Below are positions 40,311 through 49,883 of a DNA stretch of 64,000 bases, piece after piece (positions within the stretch are counted from its first letter, which is position 1; each line of letters begins with the position of its first letter). The stretch lies in assembly GCA_003222245.1 (NCBI GenBank), contig QHVH01000010.1, positions 118,323 to 182,322 on the forward strand. The letters run 5' to 3'. Source of the DNA: Blastocatellia bacterium AA13. GTDB taxonomy: Bacteria > Acidobacteriota > Blastocatellia > UBA7656. The notes under the pieces are model-generated. The model made no database searches. It worked only from the letters and a program-made list of their open reading frames with translations, and was not told the DNA's origin. A program made the position numbers and the translations under genes.

Positions 40311-41102
40311 TCAATGGAGCGCGTCGGATGCACTCACGGTCACCCGCGGAGCGCCGCTCATCGGGTTCACATCTACCATGAGGTTCGCTTCGAATAGCTC
40401 GCGGAGCTTCCGCTGTGTCATCACCTGGCTCGGCTCGCCGAACGCGTGGACGCGGCCCGATTTCAGCATCAATACTCGCGTGGCAAATTCCGCGGCGAGA
40501 TTCAGCTCGTGAGTGACGAGCACAACAGTCATACCGCGTTCCTGTGTGAGCCGCTTCATGAGATCAAGCATCTTGACCTGATGGGCGATATCGAGATTGG
40601 CGGCGGGCTCGTCCAGCACCAGAAGGCGAGGCCTGGAAGCAATGGCCCTGGCGAACATCACGCGCTGGCGTTCGCCTCCGGAAAGCTCGGAGATCGGCCG
40701 CGACTTGAATGAATACGTTTCAGTCAACTCCATTGCGCGCGTAGCCTCTCGCACGTCTTCATCGCTCTCGAAGCCTATGAGTTTTCCGAACGCGAATCGG
40801 CCGAGCAATACATACTCCATCGCGGTAAGCGGAAACATACTGGCCGATTCCTGCGCCACATACCCGATAAGTTGCGCCGCTTCCCGCCGTGACAGCTTTG
40901 CAAGATCGCGGGATTCCACGGAGACGGTTCCGGACTTGGGGCTCAGGATTCCAACGATTGTCTTAAGCAAGGTGCTCTTGCCCGAGCCGTTCGGTCCAAG
41001 CACCGCTACAATGTCGGCTTCAGCCGCGTCGAACGAAACCCCCTGAAGGATCGGACCGGCGTAGCTGAAATTAATGTCCCGCACCCTAAGCAAGCTTGTC
41101 AT
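40311..41102 (-). CDS. btuD: Cobalamin ABC transporter ATPase
   Basis: 263 residues with Walker A LGPNGSGKST, Q-loop YVAQES, LSGGERQRVMFARAIA and Walker B LLVLDEPAANLD followed by VTHELNLA. Belongs to the BtuD/FecE/FhuC iron-siderophore-B12 group; the riboswitch-controlled context points to B12. It ends 64 bp before the btuB riboswitch. A 242-bp gap separates it from btuC, so it may have its own promoter. Confidence 0.9.
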   Translation of the reverse strand: MTSLLRVRDINFSYAGPILQGVSFDAAEADIVAVLGPNGSGKSTLLKTIVGILSPKSGTVSVESRDLAKLSRREAAQLIGYVAQESASMFPLTAMEYVLLGRFAFGKLIGFESDEDVREATRAMELTETYSFKSRPISELSGGERQRVMFARAIASRPRLLVLDEPAANLDIAHQVKMLDLMKRLTQERGMTVVLVTHELNLAAEFATRVLMLKSGRVHAFGEPSQVMTQRKLRELFEANLMVDVNPMSGAPRVTVSASDALH

Positions 41103-41344
41103 TCGTCACTTTTCATTTCTAGACTTGGCCTTTTGAACCTTGTCCGCGGCAACTTTGTCGCTGGCCATCGTTAACCGTCTTCCTACTTGGCGCTGCTCAT
41201 TTGTCAGCGCTATTCGTACTCTTTACATCGTCCGGTATCGTCATTCGCCGTGAGCGTTTGTCGTATATCCGTCTTGTCTATCTTTATCAAAATCCACACT
41301 CCAGAGAACAAAGAACAAGTGACAAAGAACAAAGGATGTCTTCC

Positions 41345-42409
41345 TTAATCCATTCTCCTGAGCAACAGGTACACAAATACGGGCGAGCCGACCAGCGCCG
41401 TAATTACACCCACGTGAATCTCGCGCGGCGCGACAATGGTTCGTCCCGCGGTGTCGGCTAATAACAAGAAGGCGGCTCCCGCCAGTGCCGATGCCGGTAT
41501 GACAAGCCTGTTATCGCTGCCGCCCGCCAGCCGAACCGCATGAGGTATGATCAATCCGACGAAACCGATTACTCCGCTGATCGCGACTGAAGCGCCGGTG
41601 ATCAAAGATGCCGTGATGTAAACGACGAGCTTAACTCTCTTCACGTCGACTCCGAGCGCAAGCGCATCCTCCTCGCCGATCATCAACAGATTCAAGCTTC
41701 TGGCGCACCCGAAGATCACAACCATACCCGCAGCCATCAACACAAAAGCCGCCGGGATCAATCGAAACTCCCCGCTCATATCACCCATCAACCACGAAAA
41801 CGCGCTCGGCAGTCGCGAGCCCGCCAGCGCGGTCAACAGGAAGATCACTATCGATGAACAGAACGAATTTGTTATCACCCCGGCAAGAATTAATCTGTCC
41901 GTGGATGTGCCCTGGCGGCCGCGCCCCAGAACGTAAACAACCCCGATGGTGACCAGAGCGCCCACGAATGCCGCTAGCGGCCGGCTGACGAAGAGCGCCT
42001 GACCGTATAACGTGGCAAGTATCGCACCGACCGCGGCGCCGGTTGAGATTCCCAGAATATAAGGATCGGCGAGCGGATTTCGTAACAGCGCCTGATACCC
42101 GGCGCCCGCGACTGAGAGTGAAGCCCCGACAATGATCGCCATCAATACTCGAGGAAGCCGAATCTCCGCGATGATAGTCTGGTGCTCGGGCTGTATTCCG
42201 GAGGCTCGCCCGGTAATTTCGGAGACCATCACGTTGAGGATTTCGCCGAACGCGATGTGCTCGCTTCCGATTGCGATGGCCGCCATCGACAACACCGCCA
42301 GGATGACAAGGAGCGAGGCTATAGTAATCGCCAGCCGTCTGCGCGTGAGACGTTCGCGCATCCACAATCGTGTTTCCGCTGCCTGGCCTGTCATCGCCGC
42401 CGCTCTCAT
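41345..42409 (-). CDS. btuC: Cobalamin ABC transporter permease
   Basis: 354 residues, FecCD-type permease with about ten membrane helices. Typical segments: RLPRVLMAIIVGASLSVAGAGYQALLRNPLADPYILGISTGAAVG, LILAGVITNSFCSS, and the cytoplasmic GEEDALALGVDVKRVK loop that contacts the ATPase, ending AVRLAGGSDNR and PREIHVGVITALVGSPVF. Second gene of btuF-btuC-btuD. Confidence 0.92.
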   Translation of the reverse strand: MRAAAMTGQAAETRLWMRERLTRRRLAITIASLLVILAVLSMAAIAIGSEHIAFGEILNVMVSEITGRASGIQPEHQTIIAEIRLPRVLMAIIVGASLSVAGAGYQALLRNPLADPYILGISTGAAVGAILATLYGQALFVSRPLAAFVGALVTIGVVYVLGRGRQGTSTDRLILAGVITNSFCSSIVIFLLTALAGSRLPSAFSWLMGDMSGEFRLIPAAFVLMAAGMVVIFGCARSLNLLMIGEEDALALGVDVKRVKLVVYITASLITGASVAISGVIGFVGLIIPHAVRLAGGSDNRLVIPASALAGAAFLLLADTAGRTIVAPREIHVGVITALVGSPVFVYLLLRRMD

Positions 42410-42487
42410 CGTGTCAGTCCGGACTTGTATCCTCTCCTGAAAATCTCAATTGCGAAATCGCATCGGGTGAATGCGTCTCATCCTATT

Positions 42488-43384
42488 TCAATCCAGAATC
42501 GGATGAATCTTCTCAGCCATCGCTTCTAAACCATCCACGATGCGAGGCCCGGGCCGGAGCAAGAGTTCGTCCGCGAGGTGAAATACTCTACCGCTCTTGC
42601 CCGCGGGGGTATCTTTCAATCGAGCCGGAAGCGTATCCTCGCCGGCTTCTATGAATATGACTTCAGGTTTTTGCTCCACCGCGGTTTCGAAGCTGAACTG
42701 CGGATAGTCGCTCGCTATATCACCCGAGATTGAGCGGCCGCCCGCGCGATTTATAAGATCGTTGAGAAAACTGGTGCTGCCGGCGGTAATCAAAGGCTCG
42801 GTTCCCAGCAAGAGCAGCACGGCGGGCTTGGGGCGGTTCGATGTTCGATACTCCACGCGCTCAATCCGTTCGCGCATTTCGTTCACGAGCTCGCGAGCTT
42901 TGTCGACGGCCCCGGTAACCTGGCCGAGTCCATCGATTGACCTCAGCACCTCGTCGACGTTTCGAGGATTGCTCACATAAACGGGTATGCCTAGGTCGTC
43001 GAGCCTCTTTACAAAAGGTTCGAGCTCGCTCGATGTCGAGACGACCACCAGATCGGGCTTCAGTGAAACGATCTTCTCGATGCTGGGCCGCTGGGTATCT
43101 CCCACTTTCTCGACCGCCGCGGTTTCGGGTGGATAGTCGCAGAACGAGGTCACACCGATTATGCGATCTTTCAACCCGAGTGCGAACAGAGTTTCGGTGA
43201 CAGAGGGCGCCAGGGAAACGATTCGCCGCGGCTGCGATCGAAGAGTGACGCTTCGCCCAAGCTCATCGATGAATTGGCCGGTTGCATGCTGCCCGCTGTG
43301 GCGCGCGCAGCTTGCGATTGTGATAAGAGAGGCGGCGGCCCAAATCGCAAACAGACCCGAAGTTTTGGTGATTTTCCTTCTCAA
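42488..43384 (-). CDS. btuF: Cobalamin-binding lipoprotein
   Basis: 298 residues from TTG 43384. This start is preferred over ATG 43486 because GGGAG is 9 nt upstream, the next residues form a clean lipoprotein signal (RRKITKTSGLFAIWAAASLI, then IASC), and the stretch before it holds a terminator-like hairpin. Class III periplasmic-binding fold: RIVSLAPSVTETLFALGLKDRIIGVTSFCDYP, KPDLVVVSTSSELEPFV, and PAVLLLLGTEPLITAGS. It delivers corrinoids to BtuCD. Controlled by the second riboswitch. Confidence 0.85.
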   Translation of the reverse strand: MRRKITKTSGLFAIWAAASLITIASCARHSGQHATGQFIDELGRSVTLRSQPRRIVSLAPSVTETLFALGLKDRIIGVTSFCDYPPETAAVEKVGDTQRPSIEKIVSLKPDLVVVSTSSELEPFVKRLDDLGIPVYVSNPRNVDEVLRSIDGLGQVTGAVDKARELVNEMRERIERVEYRTSNRPKPAVLLLLGTEPLITAGSTSFLNDLINRAGGRSISGDIASDYPQFSFETAVEQKPEVIFIEAGEDTLPARLKDTPAGKSGRVFHLADELLLRPGPRIVDGLEAMAEKIHPILD

Positions 43385-43388
43385 ACTG

Positions 43389-43430
43389 AAAAACTCCCGC
43401 GCGGCCTCGTGGAGCAGGCCGGACAGGAGT
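43389..43430 (-). terminator. Terminator/RBS hairpin between the second riboswitch and btuF
   Basis: Minus strand: ACTCCTGTCCGGCCT, loop GCTCCACG, AGGCCGCGCGGGAGT, then a T-run: a 15-bp stem with one mismatch, allowing G-T pairs. The 3' arm contains the btuF Shine-Dalgarno GGGAG. It could act as an intrinsic terminator or as a translation block under riboswitch control. Confidence 0.6.
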
Positions 43431-43496
43431 CTTGAAGTTATCGACTGAAATCCCTGGCCTGGCCCTCTCTCGCGGAGCGCCGGCATAGTTTTGCAT

Positions 43497-43669
43497 TCGG
43501 GCAGGTCTCCTGACTCAACTCCTGGACTAAACTTAAGTCCCCGCGGCCGACGCCTTCCCGACTCTCTGGTCAGTGGCGGTGTGTCGGCGGCTCAGGAAGT
43601 TTCACAGTGGCGGGACCGTGCGGGATTTTCACCCGCTTCCCTATTCTCCCCGCAACGCGGGGCACCCGA
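43497..43669 (-). promoter_or_regulatory. Cobalamin riboswitch upstream of btuFCD
   Basis: Minus strand: GGGAAGCGGGTGAAAATCCC, GGTCCCGCCACTGTGA, and B12 box GAGTCAGGAGACCTGCC. P1 pairs TCGGG (43669-43665) with CCCGA (43501-43497). It lies upstream of the hairpin at 43389-43430. Confidence 0.92.
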
Positions 43670-43946
43670 GGATGCTTAATGAAAAAGAGCCGATCGGAAT
43701 TGCGCAAGCTATCACGCCCTCGGCTGCCCGGTCAATCGTAGGCCGCCATTACGAGGCGGTGTTATGGACTAATCCGAGTCGCCGTCGACATCACGATTCC
43801 AGAGCGTGGTTCAACTCATAGAAGTTCATCAGGAGAGCTAGCGAAGCCCATTTCTATGTGCTATCTTTCAGGACTTTGTTCGGCGGGGCTTTAGCTCTGC
43901 CGCATTTTATTAATTACATGCACTCTTCGAGGAGCGAGGTTTGTGA

Positions 43947-45437
<1,491 letters not shown>

Positions 45438-45460
45438 GGCTGCTCGGTAAAGAAACAGAT

Positions 45461-45880
45461 ATGGCAAGAGGAATACATCTTCGGATTTTTACGCCGGGGC
45501 AGAAGGTGCTGGATGCCGAGGTCGATCGTGTCGAGGTTCCGGCTTTGGATGGTGAGATCGGAGTCCTTCCGGGTCACACCGAGCTTGTGTCATTGCTCAA
45601 ACCGGCCGGACTGCTTACTTATCACGTAGGAGAAACAAAAGAAGAAATCGCGATAAGCGACGGCTTTTTCGAGGTCGGACCAGACTCCGTTTTAATCATG
45701 GCTGACGAAGCTTCGAGACCCGAGGATATAGATTTGGCGAAGGCGCTGGAGGCGAAGGAACTGGCCGAGCAGCTCGTGGGCAAATCAAACACGGACTCGA
45801 GCATCGACGTCACTCGTGCTCTAGTCGATCTGGAACGCGCAATGATCGCTTATAACCTGGCCAACAGATCGCGCCATTAG
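45461..45880 (+). CDS. atpC: F1 ATP synthase subunit epsilon
   Basis: 139 residues. N-terminal beta-sandwich with LRIFTPGQKVLDAEVDRVEVPALDGEIGVLPGHTELVSLLKPAG, ISDGFFEVGPDSVLIMADEA, and a C-terminal two-helix hairpin. It couples F1 to Fo and can inhibit ATPase activity. Second gene of an atpDC pair. Confidence 0.93.
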   Translation: MARGIHLRIFTPGQKVLDAEVDRVEVPALDGEIGVLPGHTELVSLLKPAGLLTYHVGETKEEIAISDGFFEVGPDSVLIMADEASRPEDIDLAKALEAKELAEQLVGKSNTDSSIDVTRALVDLERAMIAYNLANRSRH

Positions 45881-45882
45881 CT

Positions 45883-46767
45883 CTAGCTTACCGGAACCCA
45901 CAATATACCGCTTCTGATTATCTGAATGTTGTTAGGCTGAAGCCCTATCTCGAACGGATCGTATTCATTCGCCAGAGCCAGATACTCTTCATATAGGGCA
46001 GCGAGCGCTTCGCGCGCTTCCTGCTCGACTCGCTGAAGATCCTGCCGGAGCTCCTTCTCGTCGTTCACATCGCCTACCGGTTCTGTTTCCGACGCGGGCG
46101 CGGCTGTTCCAAAGACCGCCCCGGCGAGCGTCGAGAACATCGACGCAAGCCGGTTTTCGCTCTCGAAGAATTGAAGATTGAGCGAGATGATCTTGTCGAG
46201 GCTGATCTCATCGCGCGCTCTGAGCCCCTTTCGTGTTTGAGCCTCTCTGATTTGTTCGATCTGCAGCTCGACTCGGTTGCGCAGCCGCTCGAGCTCGGGC
46301 TCAACCCTGCCAAGGGCCGCTTCCGCTACTCGTCCTAAAAAGTCTTCGAGCGACTCGTCGGGGGAGGAAAAGAGTCCGAACACCGGGCTGAAATAAATCT
46401 TGAGCCGTTCGGCCCGCGCGAGCTTCTGCGCCAATTCAGCCTCATATTGCGCGAAGCTGTCCGCGGACACTGAATGATCAGCCGACGCGTAAGGGATCAA
46501 TCGCTCGGGTTGATTGGATAATCTCGACGTGTCGTCGAAGATCACCGCGGGGTGATCCCAATCTATCGCGGCATCGCCTTCGGGCAGCCATGCAGTGTAA
46601 TTGTGTTCTTCGGATTGATTGAGCCCGGCGCGAAGGCTGCGATAGTTGATCGTACACTCAACCAGCACGGCGGGACGGTATACCCAATCGCCCTTCCGAG
46701 GCTCTTCCGGCCGATACCAATGCTCGGACACGCCTTCAACTCTCAACCTGTCGTTATTCTCTTTCAT
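45883..46767 (-). CDS. Uncharacterised coiled-coil protein
   Basis: 294 residues from ATG 46767; a TTG at 46779 would add four residues. The N-terminal third is mixed strand/helix (GVSEHWYRPEEPRKG, RPAVLVECTINYRSLRAG), followed by long helices rich in Glu, Arg and Leu (about 125-280) predicted as coiled coil, ending in a hydrophobic strand SGILWVPVS. I do not recognise a family. It converges with atpC, ending two bases after it, and lies downstream of a zinc-ribbon coiled-coil gene on the same strand. Confidence 0.65.
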   Translation of the reverse strand: MKENNDRLRVEGVSEHWYRPEEPRKGDWVYRPAVLVECTINYRSLRAGLNQSEEHNYTAWLPEGDAAIDWDHPAVIFDDTSRLSNQPERLIPYASADHSVSADSFAQYEAELAQKLARAERLKIYFSPVFGLFSSPDESLEDFLGRVAEAALGRVEPELERLRNRVELQIEQIREAQTRKGLRARDEISLDKIISLNLQFFESENRLASMFSTLAGAVFGTAAPASETEPVGDVNDEKELRQDLQRVEQEAREALAALYEEYLALANEYDPFEIGLQPNNIQIIRSGILWVPVS

Positions 46768-46895
46768 TGCTTGGAGCAACTTGAGCCTGGGCGAATTTCA
46801 AACGCGTTTCCGCGAACACAACGCGGAGCGCATTCGCTCCGTGTCGCAACGCGGATAACGCCGCCGGCGCGTTGTACGACCTCGCGGAGTTCGCG

Positions 46896-47633
46896 TCAGG
46901 TTGTCACTGCCTCCGCGGACTTGGTGGTGTTGGGACGATAGAACAGAATGCGACTACAGCTATCGCAGGTGATCAATTGATCACCCCTTCTGACATCGCT
47001 GAAGATCTTTGGGCGGACTCTCATTCTACAGGCCGAGCAAATCCCATCTCGAACTTCCGACAACGCCATTCCACGTCTTGCCTTGGCGACTCGTTCGTAC
47101 ATTGAAAGGAGATTCGCGGAGATTGCGCCCGCGATTTCGCCGCGGCGGCTCTCCAACTCGCCGACGCGGTCCTCGCTTCCGGCCTTGTTCCGGTCCAGCG
47201 AAGCGAGCACGAGATCGACTTCCGATCTCTTGGCTTCGATGTCGGGGGCAAAAGTAGTCAACTGCTCGGCCAGCGCCTCCGCCTCCTCCATGCGCTTCAA
47301 TATTTCGGTTTCGAGGGCGCCGATATGTTTTTTGGTGGCGTCGATTTCGCGCAGCGCGGTTATGTACTCTTTCTCGTTGCTGACGCGCATCAAGTCTTGC
47401 TTGAATTTTTCGTGATGGGTTTGTGTTTCTGCGAGTTCGGTTTCTAGTCTTGTTCGCTCTGCGAGGGTCTCTTCGTGCTGATTCTTCAACGCCAGGAACT
47501 CGGCCGCGTATTGATTAAACTTTTCTTCCGCCTGCTCTCGCTCCGCCGGAATACTAGCCAACTTATCCGCGATACGCTGAATTTCAAGATCGAGTTCCTG
47601 GAGCTCAATGAGCTGACTCAGTTCTGGGCTCAC
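46896..47633 (-). CDS. Coiled-coil protein with C4-type zinc ribbon (DUF164/zf-RING_7-like)
   Basis: 245 residues. A long coiled coil (about 5-185) beginning LIELQELDLEIQRIADKLASIPAE, followed by a zinc ribbon GICSACRMRVRPKIFSDVRRG and LITCDSCSRILFY with two CxxC pairs. This matches the widespread bacterial family often found near the Nif3/YbgI gene; its role, possibly in nucleic-acid metabolism or type III-like scaffolds, is not settled. Confidence 0.88.
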   Translation of the reverse strand: MSPELSQLIELQELDLEIQRIADKLASIPAEREQAEEKFNQYAAEFLALKNQHEETLAERTRLETELAETQTHHEKFKQDLMRVSNEKEYITALREIDATKKHIGALETEILKRMEEAEALAEQLTTFAPDIEAKRSEVDLVLASLDRNKAGSEDRVGELESRRGEIAGAISANLLSMYERVAKARRGMALSEVRDGICSACRMRVRPKIFSDVRRGDQLITCDSCSRILFYRPNTTKSAEAVTT

Positions 47634-47791
47634 AGGTGTCCTCCAGTTTTATCAGCGACAGTCTACAACATCGGACTTTATTGCTCAAGCAAAGCGATAT
47701 TAAACTTGTGTCTCTTTGCGGCGCGGCACTGCCTGCGTTACTATTTTTCGCGTTCAATCCGGAGTAGAAATTTCAAGCAGAGGTGATACAA

Positions 47792-48319
47792 ATGCGCTTA
47801 CGATCCATACGCGGACTGATTTCGGGGCTGTCCCTCTTTGTACTCTTAACGCTTGGCGCGCCTCGCGCGGTTCCGAGTCCCCGAATGGATATCGGAGACG
47901 ATGAGAAGGAGATGCCTCAGCTTAAGCTCTTCGATATGGACGGCAAGCCGTTCGACGGCTCTACTCTCCGCGGAAGCGTCGTAATATTCGACTTCTGGGC
48001 GACCTGGTGCAAACCCTGCATCAATGAAATACCAGAACTGAATCGCCTCCAGGAAAAATACGGCAGTAAGGGATTGAAGATCGTCGGCGTTACTATGGCG
48101 TCTGGTGAAGCCAAAGAAGCAAAGCCGTTCGTCGGCAAATTCAACATGCGCTACACCGTGCTGATGGGCGACGATGGCCAGAGCTACGATCTGAATATAC
48201 ACAGCTATCCGACTACATACCTTGTAACGAAAGACGGGAAGGTGCGCCGCAGCTATGTCAGCTCCGGCCCGATAAAGATCCGAGATCTTGAAGCTGAGAT
48301 CCAGAAGCTGCTGAATTGA
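47792..48319 (+). CDS. TlpA/ResA-like thiol-disulfide oxidoreductase
   Basis: 175 residues from ATG 47792 with AGAGGTGA 6 nt upstream. Signal peptide or anchor (LRSIRGLISGLSLFVLLTLG) then a thioredoxin fold: GSVVIFDFWATWCKPCINEIPELNRL with the WCKPC active site, GVTMASGEAKEAKPFVGKF, and SYPTTYLVTKDGKV with the cis-proline. It probably reduces periplasmic disulfides, for example in cytochrome c maturation. Confidence 0.88.
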   Translation: MRLRSIRGLISGLSLFVLLTLGAPRAVPSPRMDIGDDEKEMPQLKLFDMDGKPFDGSTLRGSVVIFDFWATWCKPCINEIPELNRLQEKYGSKGLKIVGVTMASGEAKEAKPFVGKFNMRYTVLMGDDGQSYDLNIHSYPTTYLVTKDGKVRRSYVSSGPIKIRDLEAEIQKLLN

Positions 48320-48358
48320 AGAATACGTGCAGCAGGCTTGCGATCAATGAAGCGCTGG

Positions 48359-48582
48359 TCGATTGATATGCTGTCGATTGATATGCCGGTCGGTTGAAGT
48401 ATTGGTCGGTTGTTGTGCTGGTATGTTGAAGCACTGGTACGTTGAAGCACTGACGTTGAAGCACTGACGTTGAAGCACTGACGTTGAAGCACTGTACGTT
48501 GAAGTACTGGTACATTGTTGTCCTGTTGAAGCGCCTTTTTGGCGAGATGCTGTTTGGCGAGATGCTGTTTGGCGAGATGCTG
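48359..48582. repeat. Two adjacent minisatellite arrays
   Basis: First array (about 48359-48530): degenerate to perfect copies of a 14-17 bp unit ACGTTGAAGCACTG, three of them in perfect 14-bp succession (about 48458-48494). Second array (48538-48582): TTTGGCGAGATGCTG three times, 15 bp each. They fill the gap between tlpA and tRNA-Arg. Units are too short and lack spacers, so this is not a CRISPR. Confidence 0.8.
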
Positions 48583-48622
48583 GACAGTTCGAAAGAGGGT
48601 CTGCTAGTTTCACAGGCAATGT

Positions 48623-48699
48623 GCTCCCGTAGCTCAGTTGCATAGAGCGTCCGCCTCCTAAGCGGAAGGCCGCGCGTTGGAATCGCGCCGGGAGCACCA
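48623..48699 (+). tRNA. tRNA-Arg(CCT) with swapped 19-56 tertiary pair
   Basis: Perfect acceptor stem GCTCCCG/CGGGAGC, D-stem GCTC/GAGC, anticodon arm TCCGC-CTCCTAA-GCGGA (anticodon CCT, reads AGG), T-stem GCGCG/CGCGC, discriminator A and encoded CCA. Two invariant bases are altered together: D-loop position 19 is C (48641) instead of G and T-loop position 56 is G (48679) instead of C, so the tertiary pair would be C19-G56. Everything else is intact, so it is probably functional. It marks the left edge of the accessory region. Confidence 0.92.
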
Positions 48700-48968
48700 T
48701 TTAATTTTTGAATCACTTGATACTTGCACGGATGGCACATTTTTCAAGATGTGCGCCACACCCGCTTTCGCATCCATTTCCGCGTTCGTTAGACGAGTGT
48801 TCTGACTCGACCAGGCGGATGATCGGGCTGCTTTCCTTTCCTGTCGACATTGTTTTTTCCCTCCGTCGAGTGACACGCGCGTCGATTACACCCACGCGGT
48901 GCGGTAATGACGCATGACCTGCATGGCCGCTCGAGGAACTTCTTGGGCGAAACCAGTGAGACTCAGAC

Positions 48969-49289
48969 TCACGATTCGTCATCGACTTGATCAATTCGTT
49001 CCGCATACGCTCCTCGGACGTCGAGTACGTGGACCTTCCTTCCTCTTATCGTAAAAAGGACTCGATATCTGCCCACGACCATTTGACGAATCTCTTCCGA
49101 AAACTCGTCGTCTTCGGGCGCGAGGGGGAACCCCTTCGGCACGAGAGCAAGCTGTTTGAAAACCGCTGCTCGTAGTTCACGCGCCCATTGTTGAGCTCGG
49201 CGCTTGCCCCACACTCGACAGCCCCATTCATAAGAACTTATCACGTTTGCTTGCGCAGAATCCTCAAAGATCACCGCGTATCGCTTCAT
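48969..49289 (-). CDS. RelE/ParE-family toxin
   Basis: 106 residues. Typical start KRYAVIFEDSAQANVISSYEW, core RELRAAVFKQLALVPKGFPLAPEDDEFSEEIRQMVVGRYRVLFTI and end VHVLDVRGAY. RelE members cut mRNA on the ribosome, ParE members poison gyrase; the sequence does not separate them with certainty. Its start overlaps the end of the antitoxin gene by 4 bp (ATGA). Confidence 0.88.
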   Translation of the reverse strand: MKRYAVIFEDSAQANVISSYEWGCRVWGKRRAQQWARELRAAVFKQLALVPKGFPLAPEDDEFSEEIRQMVVGRYRVLFTIRGRKVHVLDVRGAYAERIDQVDDES

Positions 49290-49579
49290 TCTTCCTCGGC
49301 AATGCCTTTCTCGGCAAAGAACTTCCGGAAGAACTCTTCCGCCGGCTTGCCGGCCTTACTCTTCATGCTTTGAAGCCCGCGCTTTATTCCTTCGATAGCA
49401 TCCATTCTCTCTTTCGCATCCAACAACTCTTGATAGCTTTCGGCGTCTTGAACAACCAACTCAGCCTTTCCGTTCACGGTCAACACGACGGGCGCTTTCG
49501 TCTTCTTCATCTGGCGCACTATCTTCGCTGTGTCGCGCTTAAAGGTGCTGAGGCTCTGGATATCACGGGTAAGTCTCAT
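49286..49579 (-). CDS. Phd/YefM-family antitoxin
   Basis: 97 residues: MRLTRDIQSLSTFKRDTAKI, then KAPVVLTVNGKAELVVQDAESYQELLDA, the Phd/YefM DNA-binding core, and a helical C-terminus rich in Lys and Glu that would wrap the toxin. It precedes the toxin in the usual order and probably represses its own operon. Confidence 0.88.
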   Translation of the reverse strand: MRLTRDIQSLSTFKRDTAKIVRQMKKTKAPVVLTVNGKAELVVQDAESYQELLDAKERMDAIEGIKRGLQSMKSKAGKPAEEFFRKFFAEKGIAEEE

Positions 49580-49883
49580 AGGTCACTCCATTGCTAAATC
49601 CGCACTGAATTTGACAAGGCTTACTTTAGCGGGCTGTACTTAAGGCTGCAACTCACATAACCGCCACAGCACATTTCCGCTAGACCTTGAGAAATATGAC
49701 ATCGATTGGAATGTGGTTCCAGGAAAATGAAAAAGACCCTGACGTCGCGACTAACAAGCTTCGGTAGGCATTGGAGCGGTATAAGAGGTGTGGCAGTAGC
49801 TGTCGCACGAAGGATGGCAAGTTAAGTCGCGACTTATTCTCGTCGGATTTAGCCTCTGGATCTATTGGAAAATCAAACAGATT
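49580..49883. other. Intergenic region, start of the accessory block
   Basis: About 300 bp between the antitoxin promoter side and the 557-residue gene. It holds AAGTCGCGACTT (12-bp palindrome, near 49822) and a related GTCGCGACT near 49754, but no gene or clear terminator. Confidence 0.35.

Noticed and set aside
48359..48582. Possible CRISPR array
   Set aside because: Units of 14-17 bp are directly adjacent, with no unique spacers and no cas genes.
48258..48740. 160-codon minus-strand frame through the minisatellites
   Set aside because: It reads antisense through tRNA-Arg and the repeat arrays; the repeats keep it open by chance.
48713..49006. 97-codon minus-strand frame downstream of the RelE-like toxin
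   Set aside because: It overlaps the toxin end, has no RBS and no family likeness.
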